Below are positions 5,260 to 6,278 of a stretch of 6,278 bases of DNA, one piece after another. Each line of letters begins with the position of its first letter. Position 1 is the first letter of the stretch. A program made the position numbers and the translations under genes. This DNA comes from JAIRTY01 sp050257395 (GTDB lineage: Bacteria > Actinomycetota > Actinomycetes > Streptosporangiales > Streptosporangiaceae): NCBI GenBank assembly GCA_050257395.1, contig JBLMWU010000281.1, forward strand, positions 1 through 6,278. The letters run 5' to 3'. The notes below the pieces were generated by a model. That model was not told where the DNA came from. It did not search any database and worked only from the letters and a program-made list of their open reading frames with translations.

Positions 5260-6278
5260 CTGCTCTTGCCTGGCAGTATCTCTCTGGCCTTGGCCTTGAC
5301 GCCTTCCCTGATCACGCCCCACCGGTTCTCATCGCCCTTGAGCAGCGCGGTGGCCGCGTCCTTCATCTGCTCGTAGGTCGCGTGCGGCGGGATGGGCGGC
5401 ACGTCCGGATCGGTGCGCAGGTCGAGCACGGTGGGACGGTCGGCGGCCAGCGCCTGATCCCAGGCGGGCCCGACCTGGCCCGGCTGGTCGACCGCGATCC
5501 CGGCCAGGCCGAGACTGCGGGCGAAACCCTCGTAAGACACGTCCGGGATGCGCTGGGACTCGGGGAACTTCGGCGCTCCCTCCATCGCCCGCATTTCCCA
5601 GGTGACCTGGTTGAGGTCGTTGTTGTGGAGGACCGCGACGATCAGCCGCGGGTCCGCCCACTCCTCCCAGTAGTGCTTGATCGTGATGAGCTCGGCCAGG
5701 CCGTTCATCTGCATCGCGCCGTCCCCGGCGAAGACGATCACCGGCCGGTCCGGGTGGCCGAACTTCGCGCCGATGCCGTAGGGCACGCCGGGGCCCATGG
5801 TGGCCAGGTTGCCGGACAGCGAGCCACGGACATCGCCCTGGAACTTGAGCTGCCGGGCGTACCAGTTGGCCGCTGAGCCCGAGTCCGCGGTGACGATGGC
5901 GTTGCCGGGCAGGCGGGCCGACAATTCGCGGAAGGCCAGCATCGGGTTAACGGGCTCCGCGCTCACCTCGGCTTCGGCGTCCATCGACCGCCACCACTTG
6001 GCGACGCCGGCCTCGATGGTCTCCCGCCAGCCTCGGTCGTCCTTGCGCTGCAGGTGGGGGATGAGCGCCCGCAGGGTGGTGGCGGCGTCGCCGACCAGGT
6101 TGACCTCATAGGGGTAGCGCATGCCGATGAACTTGCCGTCGATGTCGATCTGGACGGCCCGCGCCTGATCGAACTCCGGCAGGAACTGGGTGTAGGGGAA
6201 GCTGGAGCCCACGGTCAGCAGCGTGTCGCAGTGCATCATCATCTCGTAGCTGGGGCGGGTGCCCAGCAGCCCGATCGC
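5256..6278 (-). CDS. Thiamine-diphosphate-dependent enzyme, C-terminal part (pyruvate oxidase / acetolactate synthase superfamily)
   Basis: The minus-strand frame is open to the right window edge; 340 residues are visible and the N-terminal part lies outside. The Met at 6242 is internal, because the residues before it (AIGLLGTRPSYE) continue the central domain. Visible residues about 1-70 are the end of that domain ('CDTLLTVGSSFPYTQFLPEF', 'VQIDIDGKFIGMRYPYEVNL'). Residues about 110-290 are the ThDP-binding domain: 'TADSGSAANW', 'GNLATMGPGVPYGIGAKF', then the Mg/diphosphate motif from GDGAMQMNG (GDG at 185-187) to HNN (Asn219-Asn220, DNA 5726-5619). The spacing within this motif, 31 residues, is longer than the usual 24-27 because of an insertion around 'HYWEEWADPRL'. 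'NQVTWEMRAMEG' and 'DPDVPPIPPH' resemble the group annotated 'thiamine pyrophosphate-requiring protein', close to pyruvate oxidase. Such enzymes usually decarboxylate 2-oxo acids; the substrate is not determinable here. The TAA stop at 5258-5256 overlaps the hydrolase stop. Confidence 0.93.
   Translation of the reverse strand, partial: AIGLLGTRPSYEMMMHCDTLLTVGSSFPYTQFLPEFDQARAVQIDIDGKFIGMRYPYEVNLVGDAATTLRALIPHLQRKDDRGWRETIEAGVAKWWRSMDAEAEVSAEPVNPMLAFRELSARLPGNAIVTADSGSAANWYARQLKFQGDVRGSLSGNLATMGPGVPYGIGAKFGHPDRPVIVFAGDGAMQMNGLAELITIKHYWEEWADPRLIVAVLHNNDLNQVTWEMRAMEGAPKFPESQRIPDVSYEGFARSLGLAGIAVDQPGQVGPAWDQALAADRPTVLDLRTDPDVPPIPPHATYEQMKDAATALLKGDENRWGVIREGVKAKAREILPGKSS

Noticed and set aside
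6240..6242. ATG at 6242 as start of the ThDP enzyme
   Set aside because: Codons before it to the window edge keep family-like residues (GLLGTRPSYE), so the gene begins outside the window.

Overview
The window is a high-GC chromosomal segment with strong G/C bias at third codon positions and Shine-Dalgarno-led starts. Together with the protein families present this points to an actinomycete; I cannot name the genus from this sequence alone. No tRNA, rRNA, CRISPR array, transposase, phage gene or integration site was seen, and there is no recognisable biosynthetic or defence cassette.

Layout: (1) 1-504, plus strand, is the 3' part of a gene for a protein with two tandem YCII (YciI-like) domains, cut by the left window edge. 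(2) 567-827, minus strand, is a small Cys/His protein that could be a metal-binding ribbon, function unknown. (3) 914-3646, minus strand, is a 910-residue NB-ARC-type ATPase / helical-repeat / LuxR-HTH transcriptional regulator. The small gene lies 86 bp downstream of it on the same strand, so the two may be co-transcribed. (4) 3647-4293 is a 647-bp interval between divergent genes. It holds a decayed C-terminal fragment of a SnoaL-like (SgcJ/EcaC-type) gene on the minus strand, two long GC-rich inverted repeats, a G-run tract, and a palindrome that contains a ribosome-binding site. (5) 4294-5259, plus strand, is a complete alpha/beta hydrolase of the HSL-like group with a readable catalytic triad. 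(6) 5256-6278, minus strand, is the C-terminal part of a thiamine-diphosphate-dependent enzyme of the pyruvate oxidase / acetolactate synthase superfamily, cut by the right edge. Its stop codon interlocks with that of the hydrolase.

The genes look like separate small transcription units rather than one pathway. The regulator carries its own ATPase and DNA-binding domain, but no target can be read from the sequence. The hydrolase and the ThDP enzyme converge with no room for a terminator, so their transcripts could interfere. The least explained part is the 3.65-4.29 kb interval, where a gene remnant sits beside long potential RNA or DNA hairpins. I did not find convincing evidence for a new multi-gene system; the findings are local and should be read at that scale.
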